NCBI GenBank assembly: GCA_965234335.1
Contig: OZ248446.1
Location: forward strand, 1-64,000
DNA length: 64,000 nt
Source of the DNA: Leadbetterella lacustris
Lineage (GTDB): Bacteria > Bacteroidota > Bacteroidia > Cytophagales > Spirosomataceae
Reading direction: 5' to 3'
Below, one piece after another: positions 36,005-44,672 of this stretch; positions within the stretch are counted from its first letter, which is position 1; every line of letters begins with the position of its first letter. The translations under genes were made by a program, and so were the position numbers. The notes under the pieces were generated by a model. The model made no database searches, had not been told where the DNA came from, and saw nothing but the letters and a program-made list of their open reading frames with translations.

Positions 36005-36163
36005 TTTTAACCGCTAGGACGCAATGTTTTTTAATGTAATTTTTATTAATCTGAGTGTAAATTAGAACACAGATGACACGGATGAAAGCTCCACGAATTA
36101 GTACAGATGAATATCAAATTTTTTTTTATCTGTATTAGAATATCTGTGTCATCCGTGTTCCAT
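36005..36163. repeat. Dispersed intergenic repeats (AACCGCTAGG type and CACAGATGACACGG type)
   Basis: The gap between ligA and the MATE gene holds two elements. TTTTAACCGCTAGG (36005-36018) is the reverse complement of 40227-40240. GAACACAGATGACACGGAT (36065-36083) and ATCTGTGTCATCCGTGTTC (36142-36160) form an imperfect inverted repeat with two mismatches. Both words are common intergenic repeats in Bacteroidota genomes (from memory). Confidence 0.7.
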
Positions 36164-36167
36164 TTAT

Positions 36168-38255
36168 TTAAAGCATTGCTTTGAATTCTACTTCGTTGAT
36201 CATTTTTACGCCGAGGTCTTCGGCTTTTTTGATTTTTGATGGGCCCGCACCTTCACCTACAATCAGAAAATCTAGTTTTTTAGATACGCCGCTGACCAAT
36301 TTCCCGCCGTTGCTGTCGATTTTTTGTTCGAGTTCTTCTCTCGAAAACGACTCAAAAGTACCGGTATAAAGGAATGTTTTGCCCATGAGCGACTCACTTT
36401 CTTTTTCCAGAGCTACGTATTCTGCCTCAAACTTCAGTCCTGCCGCTTTGAGGGTTTCTATTATTCGGAGGTTTTTTTCTTCCTTAAAATATAATTGGAG
36501 GCTCTGAGCCACTTTTTCGCCCACATCTGGCACGCTTCGGAGTTCTTCAAAAGTAGCGACTTGTAGTGCTTCCTGGGTTTTGAAATAAGCCGCCAGTTTT
36601 TGAGCGGTGGTTTCGCCCACAAAACGGATTCCTAAAGCAAAAAGGACTTTACTAAATGGTTGTTTTTTAGAGTTTTCTATACCATCTAATATATTCTGAA
36701 CGGTTTTTTCTTTGAAACTTACCTTGCGTTCTTTGCCCGTGTTTTCGTCAATGTGTACTTTTTCGATACCCAAAAGGACCTCAAAATTTAGTTTGTACAA
36801 GTCAGATAAATCCGAAACCAACCCTTGCTCCATCAAAATCTCAATTTTACCTTCGCCCAAGGAGTCAATATTCATGGCTTTTCGTTGAATGAAGTGCTCA
36901 ATTCGGCCTTTGATTTGCGGCGGACAGTCCATTTCGTTTGGACAATAATAGGCCGCTTCTCCTTCGTTTCTATACAATTTGGAGTTACAAGCAGGGCAAT
37001 TTGCTGGAAAACCAACTTTTAAATTTTCTCTTGTGGTCTCGTCGCGAAGTTTAGAGGTGTCCACACCTGTCACTTTCGGTATGATTTCTCCTGCTTTTTC
37101 TACAAAAACTTGGTCGCCGATGGATAATCCGAGTCTTTTTATTTCGTCGGCATTGTGCAAGGTGGCTCGGCGAACGGTGGTCATCGAAAGTTCCACAGGC
37201 TTCAGCTCGGCCACTGGCGTGATGGCTCCCGTACGCCCCACTTGGTAGGTTACGCCCAACAATTCGGTCGATTTTGACTCGGCTTTGTATTTGTACGCAA
37301 TGGCCCAGCGGGGGCTTTTGGCCGTAAAGCCCAAATCTTCACGCTGAGCGTAGTCGTTAATTTTGATAACTATGCCATCCGTAGCACATTTGAGGTTGTG
37401 CCTTTTTTCACTCCATTCGTTTATATAGGCTATAACTCCTTCAATGTCAGCAACCTTTCTGTAGCTGTCAGATACGTTAAATCCAGTATTTTTAAGGGCT
37501 ATCAGGCTTTCTTCATGCGTTTTGAATTCATCGTTTTCGGATAAATATTGGTATATGAAGCAATCTAGATTTCGGCCAGCTACCACTCTAGAGTCTTGCA
37601 TTTTAAATGTTCCGGCGGCTGCATTTCTTGGATTGGCCAGCTTGTCTTCGCCTATGTCTTCACGTTCGAGGTTTATTCTTTCAAAAACTTCGTTTGGCAT
37701 AAATCCCTCACCACGGATCTCAAAGTTTTGACCAATCGTGCTTCCTCCAAAAAGAGTTGTTTGGGCAGCATTGGTCTTTAGGTTGATTTTCAGGGGTAAA
37801 GTCCGTAAGGTTTTTATGTTAGTGGTGATGTCGTCGCCCTGTGTGCCGTCGCCTCGGGTTACACCTCTAATCAGTAAGCCGTTTTCGTAAGTCAATGAGA
37901 GCGAAATGCCGTCAAATTTTATTTCACATATATATTCGTAGCTGCCCCCGTTGAGGCCTTTTTTAATGCGGTCGTCCCAGTCGCGTAGTTCATCTTCGCT
38001 GTAAGTGTTCGATAGCGACAGCATCGGATATTTGTGCACCACTGTCTCAAATGACTTAGTAATAGTACCCCCAACCCTGTGGCTAGGAGAGTCAGGCCTC
38101 TTTAGGGAGGGGTTTTGAGCCTCTAGGGATTCTAATTCTTTTAACAAAAAATCAAATTCTTGGTCAGAAATTTCCGAGACGGCATCTTGGTAATATCTAT
38201 CGTTGTAATGGTTGAGGAGCTCGGTGAGTTCGTCTATTCTTGCTTGGGCTGACAT
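36168..38255 (-). CDS. ligA: NAD-dependent DNA ligase
   Basis: This enzyme seals nicks in replication and repair. The start is placed at the ATG at 38255 (MSAQARIDELTELL), giving 695 aa; the upstream extension to 38291 is atypical. Domains in order are Ia, adenylation (catalytic K113 in EIKFDG), OB fold, a four-Cys zinc finger (CPAC then YYCPNEMDC), a helix-hairpin-helix region (about 460-600), and a C-terminal BRCT domain (LMGKTFLYTGTFESFSR). A TATTTTTG -7-like box lies upstream (complement of 38275-38282). Single-copy essential gene. Confidence 0.97.
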   Translation of the reverse strand: MSAQARIDELTELLNHYNDRYYQDAVSEISDQEFDFLLKELESLEAQNPSLKRPDSPSHRVGGTITKSFETVVHKYPMLSLSNTYSEDELRDWDDRIKKGLNGGSYEYICEIKFDGISLSLTYENGLLIRGVTRGDGTQGDDITTNIKTLRTLPLKINLKTNAAQTTLFGGSTIGQNFEIRGEGFMPNEVFERINLEREDIGEDKLANPRNAAAGTFKMQDSRVVAGRNLDCFIYQYLSENDEFKTHEESLIALKNTGFNVSDSYRKVADIEGVIAYINEWSEKRHNLKCATDGIVIKINDYAQREDLGFTAKSPRWAIAYKYKAESKSTELLGVTYQVGRTGAITPVAELKPVELSMTTVRRATLHNADEIKRLGLSIGDQVFVEKAGEIIPKVTGVDTSKLRDETTRENLKVGFPANCPACNSKLYRNEGEAAYYCPNEMDCPPQIKGRIEHFIQRKAMNIDSLGEGKIEILMEQGLVSDLSDLYKLNFEVLLGIEKVHIDENTGKERKVSFKEKTVQNILDGIENSKKQPFSKVLFALGIRFVGETTAQKLAAYFKTQEALQVATFEELRSVPDVGEKVAQSLQLYFKEEKNLRIIETLKAAGLKFEAEYVALEKESESLMGKTFLYTGTFESFSREELEQKIDSNGGKLVSGVSKKLDFLIVGEGAGPSKIKKAEDLGVKMINEVEFKAML

Positions 38256-38395
38256 TGCGAAATAGGTTTTTTTACAAAAATAATAATTCATGTCGGTATT
38301 TACCTATTGCTTCTAGTTTTTACTAAAAGAGATAGCTGCGAGGGTGTTTTAAAGGAATTTATTATACCGAAAGGCAAACAAAATCTGTTACTTCT

Positions 38396-39394
38396 GTGTT
38401 TTCAAGGAAACAACAGTTTCTCGTAGAAATGAAAGAAGGCCTAGATGCATACAGACAAAAAGGTGATTTTCTCGCCGACGCCCTTATGCAACAACTTTTT
38501 GATAAGCACGGCCATAAAATGGGTGGAATACTGATGCCATTTTTAAGTGATTTCGAGCAGACTGATTTTAGTCTTCAAGACCACGAAACGGTTACTTTCT
38601 TTTCGGAGAACAACACATTGCCTCTTTTTTTTGATTTCAAAGAAATAATTAGAGCAACTGATTTTTTTAAGAAATATCAAATCAGTATTGGTATCGTGTT
38701 AGGCTGCTATTCGTTGCCGTATTGTTATTTGGGCGAGGATGGTGCAAGGGTTTTGGGTTTTTCAGGAAGAATCCAAAGCGATACCTATAACAGGCTACAA
38801 GAAACGGGTAAGTTCGTTAAAAACGTGCTAACCCTTCGACTATGGGAAGAGAAAAAAGCTATTCCTTTGATTCTGAAAGTCAGGCTGATGCACGCTTTTT
38901 GGAGATTTATGATACTCAAGTCAGAAAAGTGGGATATGTCGTGGGGGGTACCAATCAACCAAGAAGACATGATGGGTACTAATCTTTCTTTTTCACTAAT
39001 AGTTTTGCGAGGATTAAAGAAAATCGGCGTAGAAATAGACCAAGCCTTCGAAAAAGCTTACTACCACCATTGGGCAGTAGTAGGGCAGTTGATGGGTATA
39101 AGTCCGGAGTTGTTGGTTTTTGATACTAAAGGAGCCATAAGTCTTGACAAGGCTATTGCCAAAAGACAGTTTAGGAGTTCGGAAATTGGCATGAAACTTA
39201 CCGAATCGTTATCAAATTCGTATCAAAAAATGGCAAACAACGAACTTGTGTCGGATTATTTCAACGCCCAGACTAGGATGTTTTTAGGTGAGCAATATGC
39301 TGATTTTCTGGGATTACCACCGTCCAAGTATCCGAAAGCTCTACTGAATACAATAAATAAAACATCTTCTCTATTTTCCAATATCTATGCCTAA
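38396..39394 (+). CDS. Lcp/MpaB-like oxygenase (DUF2236 family, heme protein)
   Basis: A 332-aa all-helical protein. The core VRLMHAFWRF (R163, H166), WGVPINQEDMMGTNLSFS, and the later HHWAVVGQLMGI match the oxygenase MpaB / rubber oxygenase (latex-clearing protein) family, in which a His ligates heme b. No signal peptide is seen, so it is intracellular. Real polyisoprene cleavage is only known for some members; the natural substrate here is unknown. The start is GTG at 38396 or ATG at 38429 (residue 12). It is followed by a TetR-like regulator and an ABC1 kinase on the same strand. Confidence 0.78.
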   Translation: MFSRKQQFLVEMKEGLDAYRQKGDFLADALMQQLFDKHGHKMGGILMPFLSDFEQTDFSLQDHETVTFFSENNTLPLFFDFKEIIRATDFFKKYQISIGIVLGCYSLPYCYLGEDGARVLGFSGRIQSDTYNRLQETGKFVKNVLTLRLWEEKKAIPLILKVRLMHAFWRFMILKSEKWDMSWGVPINQEDMMGTNLSFSLIVLRGLKKIGVEIDQAFEKAYYHHWAVVGQLMGISPELLVFDTKGAISLDKAIAKRQFRSSEIGMKLTESLSNSYQKMANNELVSDYFNAQTRMFLGEQYADFLGLPPSKYPKALLNTINKTSSLFSNIYA

Positions 39395-39474
39395 TTGAGT
39401 GCGAAGTTAGAGGATTAGCTTTAAAAAAAGATGAATACCATCCTTTTGGATATCAACGTTTAAATCATAAACAA

Positions 39475-40113
39475 ATGAGAAACAAAATAAAAGAACAATA
39501 CATGAGCTACGTGCTCGAGCACGGGCAGGATCCGGAATCCATATTTAAATTTGCAAAAAAACTCAAAATAGAGGAGTCGGAGTTTTATGAAAATTTCAAT
39601 TCATTTAAGCAAATAAATACTGAGTTTTGGAAAGGCCTCATCGACGATACAATTGTAGATATTAACAAAGAAGAAGTTTATGAGGGGTATTCGGTGAGGG
39701 AAAAGTTGTTGTCGTTTTTGTACACACTCATAGAGAACGCCAAACACAACCGTTCTTACATTCTGAAGATTTCGGAGAAAATAGAAAGGCCTTTTGGCGT
39801 AAAAAACAACCAAGAATTTCATGCTGCTAAAGAGGTTTTTGTAGATTTTATGAACGAATTGGTGGTAAGTGGACAAGAAACCCGAGAAATTGAACCTCGG
39901 TCTATACCGTTTTTAACTTCAAAATATCCCGATTTGGTATGGATGTTGGTGCTATCTATCATCGATTTTTGGATAGCAGACGAGAGTAGATTGTTTGAAA
40001 AAACCGATACGCTCATCGAAAAATCAGTGAATACAACCATCGATTGGATGGGGAGAACGCCCTTTGATAGTTTGTTTGATTTGGGTAAGTTTTTATATCA
40101 AAACAAGAAGTAG
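39475..40113 (+). CDS. TetR-like transcriptional regulator
   Basis: A 212-aa protein. Residues 1-48 contain a shortened TetR-type helix-turn-helix (IFKFAKKLKIEESEFYENFNSFKQINTEFW), and the rest is the helical ligand/dimer domain (TetR_C, with DLVWMLVLSIIDFWIAD). It lies 80 bp after the oxygenase gene and 135 bp before the ABC1 kinase gene, so it may regulate this group. The HTH is divergent compared with canonical TetR, so DNA binding is likely but not certain. Confidence 0.75.
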   Translation: MRNKIKEQYMSYVLEHGQDPESIFKFAKKLKIEESEFYENFNSFKQINTEFWKGLIDDTIVDINKEEVYEGYSVREKLLSFLYTLIENAKHNRSYILKISEKIERPFGVKNNQEFHAAKEVFVDFMNELVVSGQETREIEPRSIPFLTSKYPDLVWMLVLSIIDFWIADESRLFEKTDTLIEKSVNTTIDWMGRTPFDSLFDLGKFLYQNKK

Positions 40114-40212
40114 TTTAGATAGTAAAGCAAAGCAGCTGTAAAGCAAATTAGTAATTTGAAGAAATTATTGAAGACGAATATTTGATTTCAATAAATGCAA
40201 ACTTAGTATTCC

Positions 40213-40240
40213 TTGCGTCTTTGCAACCTAGCGGTTAAAA
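40213..40240. repeat. Dispersed intergenic repeat, second copy
   Basis: CCTAGCGGTTAAAA at 40227-40240 is the reverse complement of 36005-36018. The word TTGCGTCTTTGCAA directly before it suggests that the copy at 36005 lacks about 8 bp. It lies just before the ABC1 kinase ATG and probably contributes part of its 5' leader. Confidence 0.65.
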
Positions 40241-40248
40241 AAAATAGT

Positions 40249-41568
40249 ATGAAAAATCAAGAAAGTATACCTACTTCAAAAGTAGCCCGAGCGACACAAT
40301 TTGTTAAAGCCACCGCCAAAGTGGGTGGGAACTACATCAGGCATTACGGCAAAAAACTCATGGATCCAAGTCTTACAAAAGACCAATTGCACACCGATAA
40401 CGCCGAGGATGTGTATGAGGCATTGAGCAATCTGAAAGGCTCGGCTCTCAAAATGGCCCAGATGATGAGCATGGATAAAAGCCTGCTGCCCAAGGCTTAT
40501 TCTGACAAGTTTGCGATGTCACAATATTCCGCTCCGCCATTGTCGGGCCCATTGGTAATCAAGACCTTTAAAGGAAGCGTGGGTAAATCGCCTTTTGAAA
40601 TTTTCGATAGTTTCAACCTCGAAGCTTCTAACGCTGCCAGTATTGGTCAGGTACACAAAGCCACCAAAAATGGCAAAAATCTTGCGGTTAAGATTCAATA
40701 TCCTGGCGTGGCTTCCAGTATAAGTTCTGACCTGAAAATGGCCCGACCATTGGCCGTGCAATTGCTGAGTCTCAACGACGCCGAAATCGACAGATATTTT
40801 ATTGAAGTAGAAACTAAACTTTTGGAAGAAGCTGATTATAAGCTAGAGTTGAGGAGGTCAATAGAGGTAACCAAGCTTTGTGAGGATTTGGAGAATGTGT
40901 TTTTTCCAAATTACTACCCAGAATATTCTTCCGAAAAAATAATAACCATGGATTGGTTGGAGGGTCTGCATTTGAAGGAATTTTTAGCGACAAGTCCTTC
41001 GCAAGAAGTTAGAAATCAGATAGGTCAGGCTCTCTGGGATTTTTATCATTTTCAGATGCACACCCTCAAAGCGGTGCATGCAGACCCACATCCTGGTAAC
41101 TTTTTGTTTACCCAAGATGGCAAATTGGGTATTTTGGATTTTGGATGTATCAAGGTAATTCCTGAGGATTTCTACAGTAGCTATTTTGCTTTGATAAATC
41201 CGAATATCTTAGATAAACCAGATAAAATGATGGCTATTTTTAAGGAATTGGAATTTATTTTGGAAGAAGATTCGGAGCATTTCCAAGGCTTTTTCTTCGA
41301 TTTGTTCTACAAAATGATTGAAATTTTGGGTCGTCCATTTACACATTCAACTTTTGATTTTGGTGATGATTCGTATGTGGCAGAGGTTTATGGGTATTTT
41401 GAGTATGTAGCTTCCATTAAAGAACTAAAAAACGCCAACGCTGCACGTGGGTCACAACACGGATTATATGTAAACCGAACCTTCTTCGGACTTTACACTT
41501 TGTTGAACGATTTGAAGGCTAAAATCAATGTAGAATTACCGATGGTTGGTCATCAGGTCATCTTCTAG
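40249..41568 (+). CDS. ABC1/AarF/UbiB family atypical kinase
   Basis: The start is placed at the ATG at 40249 (MKNQESIPTSKVARA), giving 439 aa. The 12 codons upstream come from a dispersed repeat. Family features are LKGSALKMAQMMS (the KxGQ motif, here KMAQ), the Ala-rich loop NAASIGQVH, K148 in LAVKIQYPG, HADPHPGNFLF (catalytic loop) and LDFG. UbiB/ADCK proteins support isoprenoid-quinone synthesis or lipid handling at the membrane. Adjacent to an isoprenoid-type oxygenase and a TetR-like regulator, it may act on an isoprenoid lipid (inference). Confidence 0.88.
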   Translation: MKNQESIPTSKVARATQFVKATAKVGGNYIRHYGKKLMDPSLTKDQLHTDNAEDVYEALSNLKGSALKMAQMMSMDKSLLPKAYSDKFAMSQYSAPPLSGPLVIKTFKGSVGKSPFEIFDSFNLEASNAASIGQVHKATKNGKNLAVKIQYPGVASSISSDLKMARPLAVQLLSLNDAEIDRYFIEVETKLLEEADYKLELRRSIEVTKLCEDLENVFFPNYYPEYSSEKIITMDWLEGLHLKEFLATSPSQEVRNQIGQALWDFYHFQMHTLKAVHADPHPGNFLFTQDGKLGILDFGCIKVIPEDFYSSYFALINPNILDKPDKMMAIFKELEFILEEDSEHFQGFFFDLFYKMIEILGRPFTHSTFDFGDDSYVAEVYGYFEYVASIKELKNANAARGSQHGLYVNRTFFGLYTLLNDLKAKINVELPMVGHQVIF

Positions 41569-41596
41569 TAATAAGTAAAGGTATTTAGGTTTTTTA

Positions 41597-41629
41597 GGGC
41601 TTTTTCTTTTCGAAGGAAAAGCCTTTTTT
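41597..41629 (+). terminator. Rho-independent terminator after the ABC1 kinase gene
   Basis: GGCTTTTTC pairs imperfectly with GGAAAAGCC around TTTTCGAA, followed by TTTTTTG. It stands 30 bp after the stop codon. Confidence 0.7.
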
Positions 41630-42072
41630 GTACTCAGGATTCTATCTACCGTTAGTAAAAAAGGTGTTTTTTTTAGGTATTTTAGCATTAATTTGCGTTT
41701 TACTTTTGGTATATAAATGTTTTGTGTCTGGTATGAAATAAACTATCAGGCGGTTGCAAAAAACAACAATCCTCGCTAGACTTTTATCTGAAGGATAGAT
41801 TATACGTGCTAAAAAAAATAGACCTAATTAGTCCAATTGTATTATTTTTTTCAAATTTGAACACTTTTTGCATGCCAATTGTATTTTCCAAGACTAGAAA
41901 AACATTAGAAAATCATACCTTTTAAAGTAGTTTTTTAAATTACTAATATTGAGGGTTTTGTATAAGATTTAGAATAATATAAAAATTAAAAAAAATACGT
42001 TTGAAAAAAAACCTTGTAAGCAGGCTCCTTGGCATTTGTTTTGCTGCTGATATGTAAAAACTAATTATTTTG
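41630..42072. other. AT-rich gap, no gene seen
   Basis: About 440 bp without a frame I would support. A TACTTTTG -7-like box at 41701-41708 has no good -33 partner. The remainder is AT-rich with stops in all frames. Confidence 0.4.
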
Positions 42073-42258
42073 ATGCAGCAGCCAAAGGTATTTATCCCAG
42101 CCGAAGATGTAAGTAAAATATTGGAAATCAGCAAAGATGTTTTTAACAATGAAGAAGAGCTCGGGTTTGTTAAGTCTTGTCTTTATTATTTGATGGAGGG
42201 CGTCACCGCCGAACACGCAATCGACATGGCCATGATAGATTATTTAATTGATTTTTAA
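42073..42258 (+). CDS. Hypothetical small protein, 61 aa
   Basis: An acidic, probably all-helical protein (MQQPKVFIPAEDVSKILEISK, then NNEEELGFVKSCLYYLMEGVTAEHAIDMAMIDYLIDF). The ATG at 42073 is preferred to the in-frame TTG at 42070. It has no signal peptide. A strong terminator begins within a few bases of its stop, which supports a real transcription unit. Family not recognised. Confidence 0.6.
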   Translation: MQQPKVFIPAEDVSKILEISKDVFNNEEELGFVKSCLYYLMEGVTAEHAIDMAMIDYLIDF

Positions 42259-42261
42259 ATA

Positions 42262-42296
42262 AAATAAAGCATTAGTAATAATGCTTTATTTATGAG
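42262..42296. terminator. Bidirectional terminator
   Basis: A perfect 13-bp stem, AAATAAAGCATTA (42262-42274) and TAATGCTTTATTT (42279-42291), has a 4-nt loop. It lies between the convergent 61-aa gene and the YcxB-like gene. Confidence 0.8.
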
Positions 42297-42316
42297 TTTT
42301 CATTAAGTTTTATTTT

Positions 42317-42811
42317 TCAAGCGTCCAAGAGATTTTTCCTTTTTAATATCGATTCGAACAATTTCTGATCATGTTCGGCATTGAAAACTTCATAACCAAA
42401 GTGTAAGAATTGACCTCTGCCGATGTGCAAAAAGTAGCCACTATTATCCTTTTCAGCCGACAATATCGACTCCCACTTCATTATTCCACCTTCTTTAGCA
42501 TTTATTTTTACCATTATTTGGCGGCTGTCTATTTCGTAAGCAAATTTCTCGAACATCTGCTTGTTTTGATCCATTTCGGTGGCCGCATAAAACTGAATAT
42601 ACCAGAAAAGTACATAAAGTCCTCCACCGATTATAGCTGTTATAAGTATCCACCAGTTTTTGTAAACTCCCGTAAAATGTAAGACTAAACCTAAAACCGC
42701 TACTGCTGCAGGTATCAATAACCACTTCCAGCTGGTTTTCATTTGGTTAGCAAAGGCTTTCTTTATATATAGTTTTTTGTTTAAAGCGAATTTTTTAGTT
42801 TTAACAATCAT
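42317..42811 (-). CDS. YcxB-like membrane protein
   Basis: A 164-aa protein with two adjacent membrane helices (about residues 30-48 and 54-74) followed by a cytosolic PH-like domain. The pattern VKINAKEGGIMKWESILSAEKDNSGYFLHI fits the YcxB C-terminal domain (W..I....k......lyl). Function unknown; the family occurs across Bacteria. The gene stands alone; a terminator for a relic lies just upstream. Confidence 0.75.
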   Translation of the reverse strand: MIVKTKKFALNKKLYIKKAFANQMKTSWKWLLIPAAVAVLGLVLHFTGVYKNWWILITAIIGGGLYVLFWYIQFYAATEMDQNKQMFEKFAYEIDSRQIMVKINAKEGGIMKWESILSAEKDNSGYFLHIGRGQFLHFGYEVFNAEHDQKLFESILKRKNLLDA

Positions 42812-42831
42812 CTAAGCTTTTTTTAATTTTT

Positions 42832-42872
42832 TGCAAAAATAAAAAAAAAGGCTCGGATGCCATCCGAACCTT
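42832..42872 (-). terminator. Terminator of the DUF4783 relic
   Basis: On the minus strand AAAGG-TTCGGAT and ATCCGA-CCTTT pair around a short loop (42846-42872), followed by a run of nine or more T. It stands directly after the decayed DUF4783 gene. Confidence 0.75.
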
Positions 42873-42904
42873 TAAAATATATTTGTTTTTCTAAAATATT
42901 CTAA

Positions 42905-43330
42905 GATTTTCACTCTTTTTTAAGTTGTAAAGTATTAACCAAGAATCTATCGTTTTTGCCTTTCTTTATAAGCACATACACCAAATAGTCTGAGTTTTGC
43001 TTTTGTAGTTGCCTATGCAGTATTTCAAAGCTGAGCTGTTGGATCCCTGGTAGAAATAATTAAACGAAAGCGGTCGATTTTTTTTAAAGAACGAATTCAA
43101 AATTGGCTTTGTTTGCGATACCGAAAGGTTCTGAAACGCTATTTATCATTGTCAATAATCAGTTCGATTTCTTTGTCAAGGCAGGAACTAAGCAGGTCAG
43201 AGTTTCCACCTTTAAACGATTGGCTTATTAGTTTTGAGATTTCGTTTAAACCCAATTTTTATGATTCTGTGCCTTGCAAAGTAAAATTCAATAAAAAAGC
43301 ATTAAGAATTAATCCTATTAAATTCTTCAT
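42905..43330 (-). pseudogene. DUF4783 family protein, decayed
   Basis: From the ATG at 43330 the minus strand reads MKNLIGLILNAFLLNFTLQG (a signal peptide), a stop, then EISKLISQSFKGGNSDLLSSC and DKEIELIIDND, then shifts frame. Later pieces give NANFEFVL-like, FYQGSNSSALKYCIGNYKS, and DYLVYVLIKKGKN. The order and motifs match DUF4783 (an NTF2-like, secreted family: a helix, 'veL', FF..FF, 'hqG', YxIGxY, fRvY). Several stops and at least two frameshifts show it is dead. It still has its terminator. Confidence 0.72.
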
Positions 43331-43435
43331 AATCCTAATGTCCATGTTTTGTTTTATATTTGTTTTCTAAACGAACATTATTACAATTACAGAAATTATG
43401 CTAATGTGGGCATCAGAAGAAAAACTATATTTGAT

Positions 43436-43948
43436 ATGGTAGTAGAACAGTATTCGCAAATCCTCGACAAAGCCCGTACACTTCAAAAGGTGAAAAGAAT
43501 AGCTTATGAAATTTTTGAGAATAATTTTGATGAGCAGGAAATCATATTGGCCGGTATTGATGGTGAAGGTTTTGTTTTCGCCCAATTGCTCCAGCAATAC
43601 CTTCAAGAAATCAGTCAGTTAAAGATAAGTATTGCTAAGATAGTGTTTGATAAAGCCCTTGAGTGCCAGCCTGATATAAAATTAGAGAGTGATGTGGATA
43701 CCTTTAAAAACAAGATAGTAATTATCACTGACGATGTGCTCAATACAGGCAAAACATTGGCTTTCTGTCTAAGACCATTTCTGTCAATTCCACTCAAGAA
43801 ACTGCAAGTGGCGGTTTTGGTGGATCGTAACCACCCTAAATATCCCATTGCCGCCGATTATGTGGGTTATAGTCTTTCTACTACGCTTTCAGAGCATATA
43901 AAGGTAATTCTAAGTGATGAAAATGAGCTGGGGCTTTATATTTTTTAA
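43436..43948 (+). CDS. Phosphoribosyltransferase (type I PRT fold)
   Basis: I place the start at the ATG at 43436 (MVVEQYSQILDKAR), giving 170 aa. The frame upstream is open but untypical. The PRPP loop is VIITDDVLNTGKTL, with the two acidic residues and the TGKT stretch. The preceding AGIDGEGFVFAQLL is the usual first loop. It resembles PyrR-like or hypoxanthine-type PRTs of Bacteroidota; the substrate base is not clear. A TATATTTG -7-like box lies at 43355-43362. Confidence 0.85.
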   Translation: MVVEQYSQILDKARTLQKVKRIAYEIFENNFDEQEIILAGIDGEGFVFAQLLQQYLQEISQLKISIAKIVFDKALECQPDIKLESDVDTFKNKIVIITDDVLNTGKTLAFCLRPFLSIPLKKLQVAVLVDRNHPKYPIAADYVGYSLSTTLSEHIKVILSDENELGLYIF

Positions 43949-44027
43949 ACACTTTTAGTAAAATTATCAGAAAAATTGCTGCTTTAACTTCTGACTAATT
44001 ATATTTACAAAAAATCCCCGTAATCTA

Positions 44028-44672
44028 GTGGATGACATAGTCACGTTTTTTACTTATATAATGAATTCCGAAGAAATCATTCAGACAGGCGGCCTTTTGG
44101 CTATTATTCTGATTGTGTATATCGAAAATGGACTTTTCTTTGGGTTTTTTCTTCCTGGTGACTATTTGTTATTCTTGTCAGGTGTTTTTGTTTCTACAGG
44201 CTTATTGGAGGTATCGATTTTTGTACTTTTACTTAGTATCATGGCAGCCGCCATTGCGGGTTCTTTTACGGGTTATATCTCTGGAAGGTTTTTTGGAGAC
44301 AAAATTCAGAACCGCAAAGATTCCCTATTTTTCAAACAAAAATACATCACCAAAACTCGTAAATACTTCGAAAAGTACGGTAGTCGTACACTCATAATTG
44401 CTAGGTTTCTTCCCATAGTTAGGACTTTTGCCCCTATTTTGGCTGGTCTCGTAACTATGAATTTTCTCCGCTTTACTATTTACAACATTCTGGGTGGATT
44501 TATTTGGGCATTTAGTTTGGTGGGTGGAGGTTATTATTTGGGCATCAAATATCCGTGGTTAATAGATTACGTTCATTACATTATTATATTCTTTTTAGCT
44601 ATCACCACTTTTACTGTTATCAAGGGTTATTTCAATGCACGTAAAGAAATGGATTCGACTGATGAAGATTAA
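44028..44672 (+). CDS. DedA family membrane protein
   Basis: A 214-aa inner-membrane protein of the DedA/VTT family. Signatures are ENGLFFGFFLPGDYLLFLSG, then YISGRFFGDKI, and KYGSRTLIIARFLPIVRTFAPILAG, with the acidic residue near the start (E in IEN) and the Arg of the FLPIVRTF motif. These proteins scramble or flip phospholipids such as undecaprenyl phosphate or phosphatidylethanolamine. The start is GTG at 44028; an in-frame ATG at 44061 is possible. Its end overlaps the convergent lpxH-like gene by 4 bp. Confidence 0.9.
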   Translation: MDDIVTFFTYIMNSEEIIQTGGLLAIILIVYIENGLFFGFFLPGDYLLFLSGVFVSTGLLEVSIFVLLLSIMAAAIAGSFTGYISGRFFGDKIQNRKDSLFFKQKYITKTRKYFEKYGSRTLIIARFLPIVRTFAPILAGLVTMNFLRFTIYNILGGFIWAFSLVGGGYYLGIKYPWLIDYVHYIIIFFLAITTFTVIKGYFNARKEMDSTDED

